Below are positions 31,348 to 42,230 of a DNA stretch of 64,000 bases, one piece after another. A program made the position numbers and the translations under genes. Source of the stretch: Talinum fruticosum. Lineage: Eukaryota > Streptophyta > Magnoliopsida > Caryophyllales > Talinaceae. Position 1 is the first letter of the stretch; each line of letters opens with the position of its first letter. Location of the stretch: assembly GCA_021018815.1 (NCBI GenBank), contig JAITYX010000007.1, positions 7,441,001 through 7,505,000 on the forward strand. Reading direction: 5' to 3'. The notes beneath the pieces are model-generated. The model saw only the letters and a program-made list of their open reading frames with translations. It did no database searches and was not told where the DNA came from.

Positions 31348-32864
31348 TGAAGACTCGGACAATGCTCAACGCATTTCGAGTTGTATTGAAGGAATCAGGT
31401 ATAAGAACCTCTCTTGTATAGAGTTTTGATTCCAAGGCATTCCCCGTACCTTAGAAACTTTTCTAAGTGAATTGGTATCTTCTCTAACCGATATACTTAT
31501 CTCACTCGACTCCGAGTCCCTCATCACTTAGATATATCGTATGTTGTATATACTCAAATCTGACTTCTTGCTGTAAGATCTATCATGTTGAAGTCAGTGC
31601 TTACAGTATGATTTATGCTTAGTCGTTATCAAGTTACTTCACTCGATATTCTTTATATAACTTGATTCTTCGCTTAAACTAAGTCATATGGAATTTTGAG
31701 TTGTATGGATATTAGACTCAAAATATTCCATTTCTTTTCTAACTCGGATAATTAGTTGGTTAATCATCGTAATTATTTTATTATCTCGTGTCTAATCTTG
31801 GACCAAAGTATTTTATACTTTGAGAACCAAAATTGATTTACTTTTGTAGGTTATTCAAACGAGGATACACTTTTCAAACTACAAAAGTAACCGGCTTCAA
31901 AACATCAAATCACCAGCGAGACATGGCTTTTCACCTTCTCTCGCTCCGAGTCCCGGAAGATTATGTCGTGGCATGCTGTTTCCAAATCTGGAAAACTGGA
32001 ACGCCAATCTTAACGGTGGTTTCCACCCTATCCTTTGAGACATTGCCGGTGGTTTTGGGACTTCCAAGAGAGTTAAACCGTTGTCCAACGTTCATTTCAC
32101 AACGGATACTTTCGAGTGACTTAGAAAGTCCTTATCAACGGTCACTAAGGACTCTCGGTTAGCGAGATGGAGATAACGGCTACTCGCCTGGTCATCTATA
32201 TATAGAAGTCAACTCACAAGACTTGAAGATTGCCGAACCTATTGTTAATACACGAACTTGAGCAAAGTCATTGTATTTATTCTCAATCTTCTACTTACAA
32301 CTCCCACTCTGTAATTCATTACTTTCGAGTTGTAAGGTCTTGTACTTAGTTACAAACACTTTCTTACTTTCTCCGTAAGGTCCCTTAACTAAGCTGTAAG
32401 GGGTAACTCAGCTTAGTTGTCCCTAGCTGTAAGGGTCATCTCAGCTAGGAAGTACTAGATCGGATAAGGGAATTTATGAGTCTAGGAAAACTTGTAAAGA
32501 GTTGTCTAAGGGAGCAACTCGAGTTCGATCAATTCACGGTATTTTGTGGACTCAAAATAGTGGATTTGACTTCGTGCTTGGATTAGCACGGTCCGTGGTT
32601 TTCTGCCCCGGGAGGGTTTCCACGTAATCTCTAAGTGTTTAGTTTCGAGTTCATTCTAGACTCGGACGGTTTCAAATCCCGTGCTCGATCCGCCTCTTTA
32701 ATCTTGTCGGCATTTCGAGTCCATACTTTTCCGACTTCGCTTTTGACTCGAAATTATTTCGAGTATCTTCTTTGGCAAAAGAGTGTAAATTTCTACGAAA
32801 ATCCTCCATCACACTATTCACCCCCCATCTAGGGTGACTCGGACTCTCCCCGAGCAAACCTTCA
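31348..32864 (+). repeat. 3' LTR of SIRE-like Copia
   Basis: Direct repeat of 22082-23598. It is followed immediately by the second AAAGT target-site copy and the resumed gypsy RT. Confidence 0.93.
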
Positions 32865-34660
32865 AAAGTGTTTGTTTTGGTGAGTGACGTGACATTTTTG
32901 AGTCACGTGGTATCCAAGGAGAGGATAAAGGTCGACCAAAAAAATACAAGCAGATCATAAAATGGTCAAAACAAACAAATTTCACTGAAGTAAAGAGTTT
33001 CCTATAGGATTAGCTGGATATTATCGAAGGTTTGTCCAAGATTTTTCAAAAATAGTTCTTCCTATATCAAATCTTCTAAGAAAGAACATCAAGTTTGAAT
33101 GGACCAATAAGTGTGACAAGCATTTCAAGAGTTGAAAAAAGACTAACTATAATCCAGTTAAAACTATATGAAAGGCTGCGTGTGGATGTAAGATAGTAAG
33201 ATTGTAACATATGCCTCACGTCAATTAAAACTATATGAAAGAAATTATCCCACTCATGACTTAGAGTTAGCTACGAGTGGCATTTGCTCTAAAAATATGG
33301 ACAAATTACTCATATGGAGTATATTGTAAGATGTACACTCACCATCAAAGTTAAAATATGTCTTCATCCGGAAATAGCCTAGCTTGAGGCAAAGACGATG
33401 ACTAGAGCTATTGAATGACTTTGACTTAGAGATCTAGTATCATCCAGGAGAAGCGAATGTTGTAGCATATGCTTTGGATAGAGGGAAAAAATCAACGAGT
33501 GTGAACACCATACTTATAACCTAACCAACTCTCATTCGTGAGTTGCAAGCGGCGAGGATTGAAAGTTTCGAGCATTTGAGAGGTACAAAATTGTTAGAGG
33601 TTTTGGAGGTTAAACTCGTCAATCTTAGAGGAAATCAAAATGGAGTAGGAATAGGATGAAAAGCTAATAAAGATCAAGTTGAACATAGATAAGGGTAAAT
33701 TTTCGGGTTTAGTTGTACACGAGGCTGGCAGCTTACGAATTCATAATCATCGGTGTGTACCCAGTCAATGAGACCCGAGAAAGAGGATTTTAGATGAGGT
33801 GCGCACTATCTTATATTCCCTACAGCCTGGAGATACGTGGATTTGAGGCAAAACTTTCAGTGGCCTAATATAAGGAGGGAGGTAGCGAGAATATAGGGAC
33901 AAATGTCTTACATGTCGGAGGGTGAAAGTAGAAGAACAACGCCCTATAGGGGAGCTACGACCTCTTGAGATACCAACATGGAATAATTAAAATGGTATAA
34001 CAACTATCAAGCCACCATCAAAACGGCTCAATCTAAGGCCCTTTATGGAAGGAGATGTAAAACTCCATTATGTTGGAACAATCTGGATGAAGAATTCACC
34101 GTGGGACCATAAATGACACAAGATACAATTGAAAGAATTAGGATGATACAACAAGCATATCGGGGAAGCCCGGAGTGGACAAAAGAGTTATGCCGACCAA
34201 TTGAGAAAACCCTTGGAAGTTCAAGTGGGAGACATGGTGTTCCTAAAGGTGTTCCAAAAAAGGCGTTAAGAGGTTCGACATTAAGAAAAAAATCAAGCCC
34301 TAAATACGTCGAACCTTATGAGTTTATGGAGAAAGTAAACCCCGTGGCGCACAAACTAGCATTACCTTATGATCTTGAATAGTGCATAGTGTGTTTCATA
34401 TCCCTCAACTTCAAAAAATATATATCAAACCCAAATCACATCGTAGAACGTCAACCCTTTACGATCACCCAAAATCTAGCCCACGAAGAACATCCCGAAG
34501 AGATATTGGACCAAAGAATAAAACAACTTCCAATAAGGCTATTCCTTTAGTCAAAGTATTATGGTTGAATCATACTTCTATGGAATCCACTTGCAAAATC
34601 GAAAAGGATATGAAAAAGAAGAAGAAAAATAAAAACAAATATCCATATTTATTTTAAGGC
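32865..34660 (+). pseudogene. Gypsy pol 3' part: RT end, RNase H, integrase relic
   Basis: The RT resumes with FLSHVVSKE, GLAGYYRRFVQDFSKIVLPI and IKFEWTNKCDKHF. RNase H follows: [20 protein letters not shown] and YHPGEANVVAYAL. The integrase has CLTCRRVKVEEQRPIGELRP (zinc-finger end, near 33900). Most of the catalytic core is deleted; it then resumes with ALYGRRCKTPLCW and QKSYADQLRKPLEVQVGDMV. The C terminus reads YEFMEKVNPVAHKLALP, VFHIPQLQK and NKAIPLVKVLWLNHTSMEST. Multiple stops and shifts. Confidence 0.87.
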
Positions 34661-34969
34661 AAAGTTACTTGCAAGTTTCGGGGACGAAACTTATTTTAAG
34701 AGGGGAAGATTGTAACATCCCGACCCTAATATAATATGTTAATGAAAAAAATAAGAATTTTAAATGAGCGCGTGCACTTCAATTTAGTTTTTCATTTTAT
34801 ATAATTATATGTTACGTACATATACAAATAATTATGTTATGTGTTTGCATGATTCGGATGATAATAACAAAGCATGATCTAAAATTTAAAAATTATATTC
34901 CACGATGTGCCGAGGAATTAAATAAGAAAAATATTGATGGAATCATTACGATTTTTAATTAATTTGCTA

Positions 34970-34971
<2 letters not shown>

Positions 34972-35017
<46 letters not shown>

Positions 35018-35018
35018 G
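34972..35018. repeat. (CA)n(TA)n microsatellite
   Basis: About 16 AC units followed directly by about 7 AT units, inside the gypsy 3' LTR. Confidence 0.93.
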
Positions 35019-36089
35019 AAATGATCATATAGCGAAGTTCAAGCTACAAACATGCCTCCTCTTAATTGCAAGCTTGGGCATTCCCTAATGGAATTAATTG
35101 GGTTTAAAAGATGAATTAGAGGCCCAATAAGCAAAATAAGGAAGTAGGTAAAGTTGAAAAATATACAATTAAGTGAGAGGAGAGGAGAGAGAAAAAGAAG
35201 GGGTGCTTATTTAAACCCAAATCATCCTCAAACCTCACACCCTCGTCATTGTTTCCTCTTCTACAAAAACACCTCCTATACTCCACCTCCCTCTCGCTAC
35301 ACGCCGACCAACCACCAACTCGCAGCCACTTGCCGGTTTCCACCGCTAGTCGTCGCCTCCGATCACCGCCGCACCGCCAACCATGAAGATAAGAAAACTG
35401 GCTAGTTTTCTTCGTTCACCACCGTTGTTGCACCCGAGATGCTACTAGTCCCCAGCTGCCTGCACGCCTCCGCCCACTGGCCGTTGTTGGTCGTCTACCA
35501 CCGCTGCACCTGTCGCCGACCACTAGAAGCAAGCCCTAAACCTTCCACCACTTCAAGAACCCCATTTTCTTGTGGTTCATTGGTAAAAACCTCAAATCCT
35601 CCATTAATTTATCCCCAATTTTTGGAGATAATTGTTTAAATATTGCATGTAAAGGATGATTTTGTATATTTAAGTATTTAAACAAAAAGTGAAATATTAA
35701 TATTGCTGAAAAACCTAAAGTTGTTATGAAAATTTGAATGAGGAGGTCATGTGAAATTTGATGTTCAAAAATAATATAAGCCTATTGAAATTGTTTGAGC
35801 CTATGATAATTGCAATTGATACTTGGAGTATGGATTGATCTGTTGTGTAAATTGAAGTGAAAATGTGATTGATGATGGTGACTATGAACTTAGGAAATGA
35901 ATTTTGAACTAAAGAAGGAAGAAAATGATCATGCATGTCAAGTTTAAGTAATTTTGGAATGAAATAATAATTCTGTAAAAATTATAAATTATAAATAAGA
36001 AATATAAGATTATTTGGAGTAAGTTATGAATCTCGGAGGTATGAGCATGTTTTCTCTTTTTGGAATATATATAAATGAGAAAAATAAGC

Positions 36090-36240
36090 TAATTAAGTGA
36101 GTTAAGAAAATTAAGTAATTTAAGTAAAATAAGTGATTTAAGTAATTTAAACAATTAAGTGATTTTATTGATTTAAGTAAAATAAATAATTTAAGTAATT
36201 TAAGCAATTAAGTGATGTTAGTGATTTAAGTAAATTAAAT
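36090..36240. repeat. Degenerate TTTAAGTAA tandem repeats
   Basis: A run of about ten short AT-rich units of the type AAGTGATTTAAGTAATTTAA, inside the gypsy 3' LTR. It is probably replication slippage within the LTR. Confidence 0.7.
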
Positions 36241-36791
36241 ACATTATGTGATTAGAAAGATTCAAGTGATTTGTGAGATTTAAGAAAATTTTATATCTTA
36301 AATAAATTAAGTGAGCAAGAGGCATAAATTAAAAAGTGAGGGATTAAAGCATTTGGTGTTGATTTACGTAAAGAAAGGTAATTGAATTTTGGAAAATAAT
36401 ACACGATAAGAGAGATTGATTCAAGTTGTGAACATTGTTCTTAAATAAGCAACAACCAATTGAAATAAATACTCCATGATGATAACAAGTTAAGAAATAT
36501 CCCGGCTTAATAAATTTCCCTAGTTACAAAAAAAAAATAGTTAAAATCAAATTATTGGAAGTATCGACCTTATTAATGAAATATTTTATTTTAATATGTT
36601 GTTATAAGTTGGACATCCTAAGTATTGTGAACTTCAACTTAACAAGTTATGTTTGTATTTTAATTTGGAAGTTGCCTTGCTCTTTATTGAAGAGTGGCGA
36701 TAATGCTTCTAATTCTCTTTTCCGCTGCATTAATTACTAATTAGTTAGTCGTTATGACCTAATTGATTATTATGGGATTTAGGGCGTTACA

Positions 36792-38869
36792 ATGATGGTA
36801 GAGAATTTGGGCGGAGGAAAAATTATTTATTAGTTTGCTATAAAGAATATTAAGGAGATAAGTTGTCATTTGAAGAGTATAATGCCAAAAAGAGGGGAGG
36901 GGATACGGGCATGGGCGAAAAGACTTCTAATCATATTATTATTAGTACGAATTTTCCGTTCAACTTTGCCATTTTTGCAGAATAATTTGAACGAGTCACT
37001 ATCAAATTCACACCAATTATCACATTGAAAACTCTTGATATTTTTATCGAATTGAGTTTTGATAAAGGAACTAAAAGTGAAAAAGATATAGTAAACTTGG
37101 GATTTTTGGCAAATGGAAATGTCCAAAGAAAATTGGAGTAATCATCCAATAAAAATTAGTAGTATTTGTGATCAGCAATACTTAAAATTAGAGATGTCCA
37201 TAAATTAATGTGAATAATATCAAAAGGTATGAAAGTATGATTTGAAGAATTCAAGAATGACAACTTAATATATCTGCCTAAAACACAAGATTGACGAACA
37301 TAGGAAGGGGAGAAGTGTTTGTAATCAATAGAATTTTTATTTTCTCAAGGAGTTTAAAACAGGATGACCTAAATGATTATGCCACAAAGTAGTAGAAATA
37401 GAAGAAAAGGCAGATGGAGATGAGACATATCGTTGGTGTGGTAGTTGGAATAGAATAGAGGTCCCCAGTGCTATCATATCCGATGAGATGTGTCCTATAA
37501 CAATATCCTTTACATAAAATCGAAAAGGGTCAAATTCAACGAAACTTTATTATCCGTACTAAAACGACGGATGAATATCAGATTTTTAATAAGGTGAGGA
37601 GCATGAATGACGTTATTTAAGGTGTGGGGAGGGGTAGGGCTGTGCAAAAAATCGGAACCGTGAAACCGGACCATTTATCTAGTTAAATTTTACGGTTAAC
37701 CGAACCGGCGAATCGATATCTTATCCAGTTCGGTTCCAATTTCGGTTCGGGATTTTGAAGCCAACGGTTAATCGGAACCTAACCAATAACTTTTTTAAAA
37801 CAAATTAAAATAATTATAAAAAAATTTTAAATTAATTATAAAAAATTTCAATCGCACTTATTACACCGTATCGACATCTTAAGGTGGTAAAGAAAGTTGA
37901 TTTGAGCCCAATGGCTGGTCGGCCCAATTTTTGTCCAATTCATTTTCGGTTCCGAGTTAACCGACATCCGGTTCCGATTAAGGTTCACGATTTTCCAAAC
38001 CATTTAATCAGGTTAACTAGTTAAAAAAAACTAATCCGAACCAAATCGAACCGTGGATACCATCGGGGAGGGGAAGAAATGTCATACCAAAACCGTGAAC
38101 GGGAATTTCATGACCATTTCCAACAATAATATTGTGATTTGTGCTCGTATTAAAATAAGATAAGAGAGTACACAGGGAGGTCGTCATATGTGATATGGCA
38201 TCGGTATCCATGTACCAATTTTCATTGGGAACATTGAGAGACATGGTGTGAAGAGTCGCGTCAATGTCGGTTGGAGATGATTCGAGTGAAGTAGGCTTGA
38301 GGCCGACTACCTAGGATACCTTGCTAGCAAGAAGCGGGTCGGGTGGAAGGGGCAGTTGGATAGGGGCATGGAGGGATTGCCCACAGTCCCCGGGCATGCC
38401 ACGAGTGAGGAAGCTGCCCACGGCGATTGTTGTTACCAATCCTTAGGCATGAACGACGCCTGTAGTGCCGGCGATGGTAGCCACCACGACCAGGACCCCG
38501 ACCACCCTATTGCCAGCCGCGGGTGTTGCTGGCTGCGGTAATGTGAGTTGTGCTGGTGAGAACCACGATTGGTGGCGTGCTGGGCTCGAAGGGAGAGGAG
38601 CGATAGTTGGTAGCGAGGGCCGTGGCGAGGAAAGCAACGCCGATCGGGTTAGCGGTAGCAAAGGCAATGGATTTTGAAGAGTTTAGCCCAAGATGAGCAT
38701 TGGAATTTTTCCATTTCAAGGGTAATAGAGATGAAATTTTTGACGTTGTTGACAACAAGAGCAGGATGAAACGAGGATGGAGTCGTTGGGAGGAAGGAGA
38801 GCCAAGTGGAGGACGCCGGGAGAGGGAAAGAGTCGATGGGATAGAGAGGAGGTTAGGGGATTGAGGATC
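36792..38869 (-). pseudogene. Outer Copia gag, protease and integrase relic
   Basis: On the minus strand, from 38869 downward: a gag start region with ISITLEMEKFQCSSWAKLFK, then glycine/arginine-rich linker sequence. The protease region has NENWYMDTDAISHMTTS, where the active-site DTG reads DTD. HAPHLIKNLIFIRRF follows. The integrase has MDDYSNFLWTFPFAKNPKF and later an ATYLLNILYSKLINN-like segment ending exactly at the gypsy junction. Stops and shifts abound. A MITE (37635-38064) splits the protease region. Confidence 0.83.
37635..38064. mobile_element. TIR MITE with 9-bp target duplication in the outer Copia
   Basis: A 430-bp non-coding element flanked by perfect GGGGAGGGG direct repeats (37626-37634 and 38065-38073). 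It begins TAGGGCTGTGCAAAAAATCG; the reverse complement of its end is GATGGTATCCACGGTTCGAT. Both ends lead into CGGTT/AACCG-rich sequence. When it is removed, the Copia protease frame around HGFGMTFLPLP continues into HAPHLIKN. The duplication could be read as 8 or 9 bp, so hAT and MULE origins are both possible. Confidence 0.75.
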
Positions 38870-38887
38870 GTGTTTAGACTAATACCA

Positions 38888-39054
38888 TATTAGAAAATAA
38901 TCTTGGATTTTCTATTGATAATTACAAGTATATTTATATAAAATACAAGAGTCATTCAAGGCTTGAAACTAGGAGAGGATAATTACAAGTATCCTAGACT
39001 AAGTAAATTAGAAAACTAAATAAAATAAAATTATTTATATAATTGTCTAATACA
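38888..39054 (-). repeat. 5' LTR of outer Copia
   Basis: Partner of 15842-16009. The minus-strand sequence ends TTTTCTAATA and is followed directly by the primer-binding site TGGTATTAGTC. Confidence 0.88.
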
Positions 39055-39115
39055 AATAATTTAAAAGACACCAATACCAAATTTATCATATACTAGTTTT
39101 GGATAGTTGTAGGCT

Positions 39116-40617
39116 ATGTTAAGAAAATTAGACCGGACCGCTCGATTCAACCGGTTGGATCAGGAACCGATCAAGTCTATGGTCTGATTACTCACGGAAC
39201 TCGTTCCAAATAATGAACCGAAAAAATCCGGTCGACCCGGTCGACCAGGGAACTCGAGCCACCCGGCCAACCCGCGGTCGGACCGAATTTTCCTAGATGA
39301 AAGTTTTTTTTTTTTTTGTGCTTTCATTTTCACTTGACCTTTGCAAGCAAGCAACAACGAAAGACTGTAGTGCCGGCGAGGAGCAAAGACGTGCAAGGAG
39401 CATAAAGAAAGTTGGAGAGGTGGCTCAAAACGAGAGAGATGGGGGCGAAAGACCAAAGAAGAGCATATGAAAGAGAAAGGGTGAGGGGAGCTCGGGAGGT
39501 TAAAGAAGCAAAGTATTAAGTGTTAAGAAGGAGCAGAGTTAAGTTTCAAGCTGAAAGGGGAGGCTTAACTAGACACGGCAAAACTTACCCGAACCGAATG
39601 GGTCAACCTAAATCGACATCCGAAACAATTGAACCGATTTTGACTCGAAACCGAAATGAACCGACCCGACCCGAAATCTAATGAACCCGATTCTGACCCG
39701 AATCAAAATGACCCGAACCGAAATCGAATCGACCCGAAATATGATTGACCCGATTACGAATCGAACCCAAAATGACCCAAACCGAATCGGACCCGAACCC
39801 ACATTTTTTGGTGGGTCATTCAAGATGGACTTTTGTGCCTATAGTGGTACAATCTTTTTGGTGGGTACAATTTTGAATCGATTTTGACCCAAAAGTGACT
39901 CAATTACGAATCGAAGTTGACTTGATCCGAAATTAACCCGAACCCCACCCAACTCGAACGAGATTGAGCCGAATTTGAACCGAACCGAAACCGAAACCGA
40001 ATCGAACCTCAACGAGATTGACCCGAAGTTTACCCGAATCGAAATTGACCGAAATTAATGCGAACCCGGACCCAAACGAGATCGACCCGAAGTCGACCCG
40101 AACCGAACTTAATCCGAACCGAACCCAAATCGAATGACCCGATTGCCGGGTCTAGGCTTAACGCAGAAAAACACGAAGCAAAGGAGAAAGAAAATGGGAG
40201 GAGGGGGTGGGGGCACAGTGAGAGAAGACGAGGGGTTAAATGGGGGATAAATGGGGATTTCTAGGGTTTTGTTTAAATTTATTTTAAAAATTGAATGTTA
40301 AAAGTAAAATATATGTTATGGGTTTAAAATTTAAATAGAAAAAATTAAATAAACTTTTATCATTTTTAGTAGCTTTTTTAATAAAAAAATTATATTTTTT
40401 TCTTTTAATTTTATTTTAAAAAATAGATAATTTATTTCTCTATTTGATTGAGGTATAGAGAAATAATTTTATGTTTAATCGGGTCATGTTGGTTCAATAA
40501 GATCCAACCAATAAATCTTGTTAACCAGTCTAATCCGGTCTAAACGAGTTCAAGCGGTTGAACTATTGACCTATTTTTCAACCGGATCGATGATTAGATC
40601 GGTTCTCTTAACATAGG
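39116..40617. mobile_element. TIR element of about 1.5 kb with CCGG-rich ends
   Basis: The left end reads ATGTTAAGAAAATTAGACCG. The right end, reverse-complemented, reads CCTATGTTAAGAGAACCGAT. Both lead into GGACCGGNCC-like sequence. The flanks TTGTAGGCT (39107-39115) and TTATAGGCT (40618-40626) are a probable 9-bp duplication with one mismatch. Inside lies a (T)14 tract and the MULE-like element at 39570-40153. No transposase was recognised; the class (MULE or hAT) is unsettled. Confidence 0.6.
39570..40153. mobile_element. MULE-like TIR element of CCGAAC repeats, copy B
   Basis: A 584-bp relative of the element at 16297-16870. It starts TAGACACGGCAAAAC, ends GATTGCCGGGTCT, and has a perfect 9-bp target duplication AGGCTTAAC (39561-39569 and 40154-40162). 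Both copies share the inner anchor GATGGACTTTTGTGCCTATA and the last 30 bases. The rest is degenerate ACCCGAACCGAA repeats. A 9-bp duplication is the Mutator signature. It is nested in the element at 39116-40617. Confidence 0.82.
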
Positions 40618-40952
40618 TTATAGGCTATATAACAAAGAAAAATTTGAGACATGTATATGGGACGGTGTTATATTAAAGGTAAAATTGATCCGTACCAAAA
40701 AAGTATAAAATTAAAACATATAATAATTTGCTCCAACGGAAGTGTTTGGTAAATGGAGTTTTGAAGAGTTTTTATGGGACAAAAAGATTTTAGGGCAAAA
40801 TTAACTATTTTACCTAGTGTGTTGGCTTCCATTTGAGCTATCACGTTTCGAACCAGTTAATATGTCAAAAGCGTGGAAAGCAACTAGTATGTTGTGTATA
40901 AGTTATTGTTTTATCGAGGAGGTTGGAGTCTAAAACCTTGGCTATGCAAGTG
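40618..40952. other. Short unique spacer between TIR elements
   Basis: About 330 bases of unremarkable AT-rich sequence between the element ending at 40617 and the Pack-MULE starting at 40953. No exon or repeat recognised. Confidence 0.4.
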
Positions 40953-41089
40953 TAAAAAGTTAACGTTGAGGTATCTTGAGTTTTTGTTAAACTATTTTTA
41001 GACCTAAAATTCTGAAAAATAATTCTAAGTCCCCTAAATTATGGTGTAAACTATATTTAAGGCCCAATTCCAACCCGGAGATGTAAAAT

Positions 41090-41132
41090 GTCTCTAATAC
41101 CCCTCATTTCTCTCCTTCTTCCCTCTCTCATC

Positions 41133-41169
<37 letters not shown>

Positions 41170-41440
41170 CCTTCTCTCTCTGCTGTGCCTCACTTGCCTG
41201 TCGCTCTCCCGGTTCATCTTCCGTGCTTCTTCTGCCCTCTCTCGTCCCCTACTATATGTTTCTCTCATTCTCTCGCCCTCTATCTCATTTTCAGTCGCCT
41301 TGTACACTCTTCTCTCTATGTCTTTGCTTTGGCTCATTCTCGGTCTCCCTCTAACCCCTTTTTGTTGCTCTCGCTCACTGTTTTATATGTCTTTGCTTTG
41401 GCTCATTCTCTACTCGGCCTCATTCTATGTACATGTATAC
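41090..41440. repeat. CT-rich segment inside the Pack-MULE
   Basis: Includes a (CT)n run at about 41138-41167, and a 22-bp word TCTTTGCTTTGGCTCATTCT that occurs at 41319 and again at 41391. Open frames on both strands here come from simple composition. It could be a captured 5' leader but no source gene is recognisable. A similar CT-rich block lies at 51655-51990. Confidence 0.6.
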
Positions 41441-41506
41441 TCCCTTTTTGAAAAAAAAATCGAATTGTCACAAGACACCCACACTTACTATACTTGTGAA
41501 TTAGCC

Positions 41507-41968
41507 CGCTAGCCGAAACCAGCTCAAATGAAACCCAAACTTGGCACAAAGTGAATGGGCAATAATGATTTTCTTCAAATTGTCACATGATTTGATCAAT
41601 GAGCTCAAAGTATATCTATCCGGCCTCAATCCATAACAAGTCAACTTACTGTACAAGGAGAAACACGCCGACAAGCTGCTGAAATTGGGCATACCCGGAA
41701 AGCAAAGTATTGGAAGAGACGATATCGGGATCGAAACATCGAGGAGAAACCGAAGTGAGCGGGAGAAGTCACCCAATTTGGAGAAATGGGTGATGAGAGA
41801 GGTAGCGAGGTAGGTGTCGAGGACATGGCCGGACTTGAGGAAGAGGGCGTAAGTTTGTTCGGTAAGGGGAGGAGAGGAGAGAGAAAGGGAGAGCTTGATA
41901 GCTTGAGGGTGGAGGTTTCGGGCTATGAGGGATGCTATGGAGGAGAAGCAACGAAGTTGCGGAGCGAT
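41507..41968 (-). pseudogene. Captured pentatricopeptide-repeat protein fragment
   Basis: On the minus strand: CFSSIASLIARNLHPQ, then LTEQTYALFLKSGHVLDTYL, ATSLITHFSKLGDFSRSLRF, and after a one-base frameshift near 41725 the PPR-like SLYSKLTCYGLRPDRYTLSS and LIKSCDNLKKIIIAHSLCAK. This is the N-terminal part of a plant PPR protein. Plant PPR proteins usually bind organellar RNA. Only about 150 codons are present, ending at a stop around 41507. With the frameshift and missing repeats it should not be functional, though it may be transcribed. Confidence 0.78.
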
Positions 41969-42230
41969 GCGAGATGAAGATGATGCTAATGGGGAGAGAG
42001 AGAGACGAGAGACGAGAGGGGAATTAATTTAAGCTTTCCGTGGGGTATTTTGGGGCTTTCAAATGTAATTTTAAAAATTTCTGCCTAAACAGCCGTTTTT
42101 CGACGTCATTAGTCGGAATTGGGCCTTAAATATAGTTTACACCATAATTTAGGGGATTTAGAATCATTTTTTGAACTTTGGGTCTAAAAATAGTTTGACA
42201 AGAACTCGAGGTACCTTAGCGTAGTTTTTG

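Larger units (their letters stand above)
22082..32864 (+). mobile_element. SIRE-like Copia retrotransposon, nearly complete in length
   Basis: A 10.8-kb plus-strand element inserted in the gypsy RT. LTRs of 1,517 bp (22082-23598 and 31348-32864) begin TGAAG and end TTCA. The 5-bp target duplication AAAGT is perfect (22077-22081 and 32865-32869). The PBS follows the 5' LTR (TTGGTATCGAGCC, 23600-23612), and AAAACGGGAGAT precedes the 3' LTR. Internal order is gag, protease, integrase, RT, RNase H, then a 2.7-kb 3' region that in SIRE/Maximus elements carries an extra open frame. All coding parts contain frameshifts or stops, so it is not autonomous as sequenced. The LTRs are very similar, so this is the youngest large element here. 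Confidence 0.93.
17696..36791 (+). mobile_element. Ty3/gypsy retrotransposon (chromovirus-like) inserted in outer Copia
   Basis: Plus-strand element with a remnant 5' LTR ending at 18008, a PBS TGGTATAAGAGCCTAG (18015-18030) complementary to initiator tRNA-Met, decayed pol pieces, a purine tract AAGAGGGGAAGAT and a 3' LTR at 34711-36791. pol is in two blocks, 21716-22081 and 32865-34660, separated by the inserted SIRE-like Copia. The 5' LTR is truncated on its left. gag could not be recognised. The C-terminal pol segment with the family hallmark AIPLVKVLWLNHTS supports assignment to the gypsy/Del-Tekay type. Non-functional. Confidence 0.82.
34711..36791 (+). repeat. 3' LTR of the gypsy element
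   Basis: Starts TGTAACATCCCGACCC directly after the purine tract AAGAGGGGAAGAT, and ends GGGATTTAGGGCGTTACA. Its final 190 bases match the 5' LTR remnant at 17860-18008. It contains a (CA)n(TA)n microsatellite, a C-rich block (35220-35540) and a run of degenerate TTTAAGTAA-type repeats (36090-36240). Confidence 0.85.
40953..42230. mobile_element. Pack-MULE carrying a PPR gene fragment
   Basis: A 1.28-kb segment with long inverted termini of about 115 bp. Left, 40953-41072: TAAAAAGTTAACG, then AAACTATTTTTAGACC, then AATTATGGTGTAAACTATAT. Right, 42108-42230, contains the same words in reverse complement. Direct repeats TATGCAAGTG (40943-40952 and 42231-42240) flank it, fitting the 9-10 bp duplication of Mutator-like elements. 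Inside is a CT-rich stretch and a minus-strand fragment of a pentatricopeptide-repeat gene, but no transposase. Long TIRs with a captured host exon define a Pack-MULE. Confidence 0.85.
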
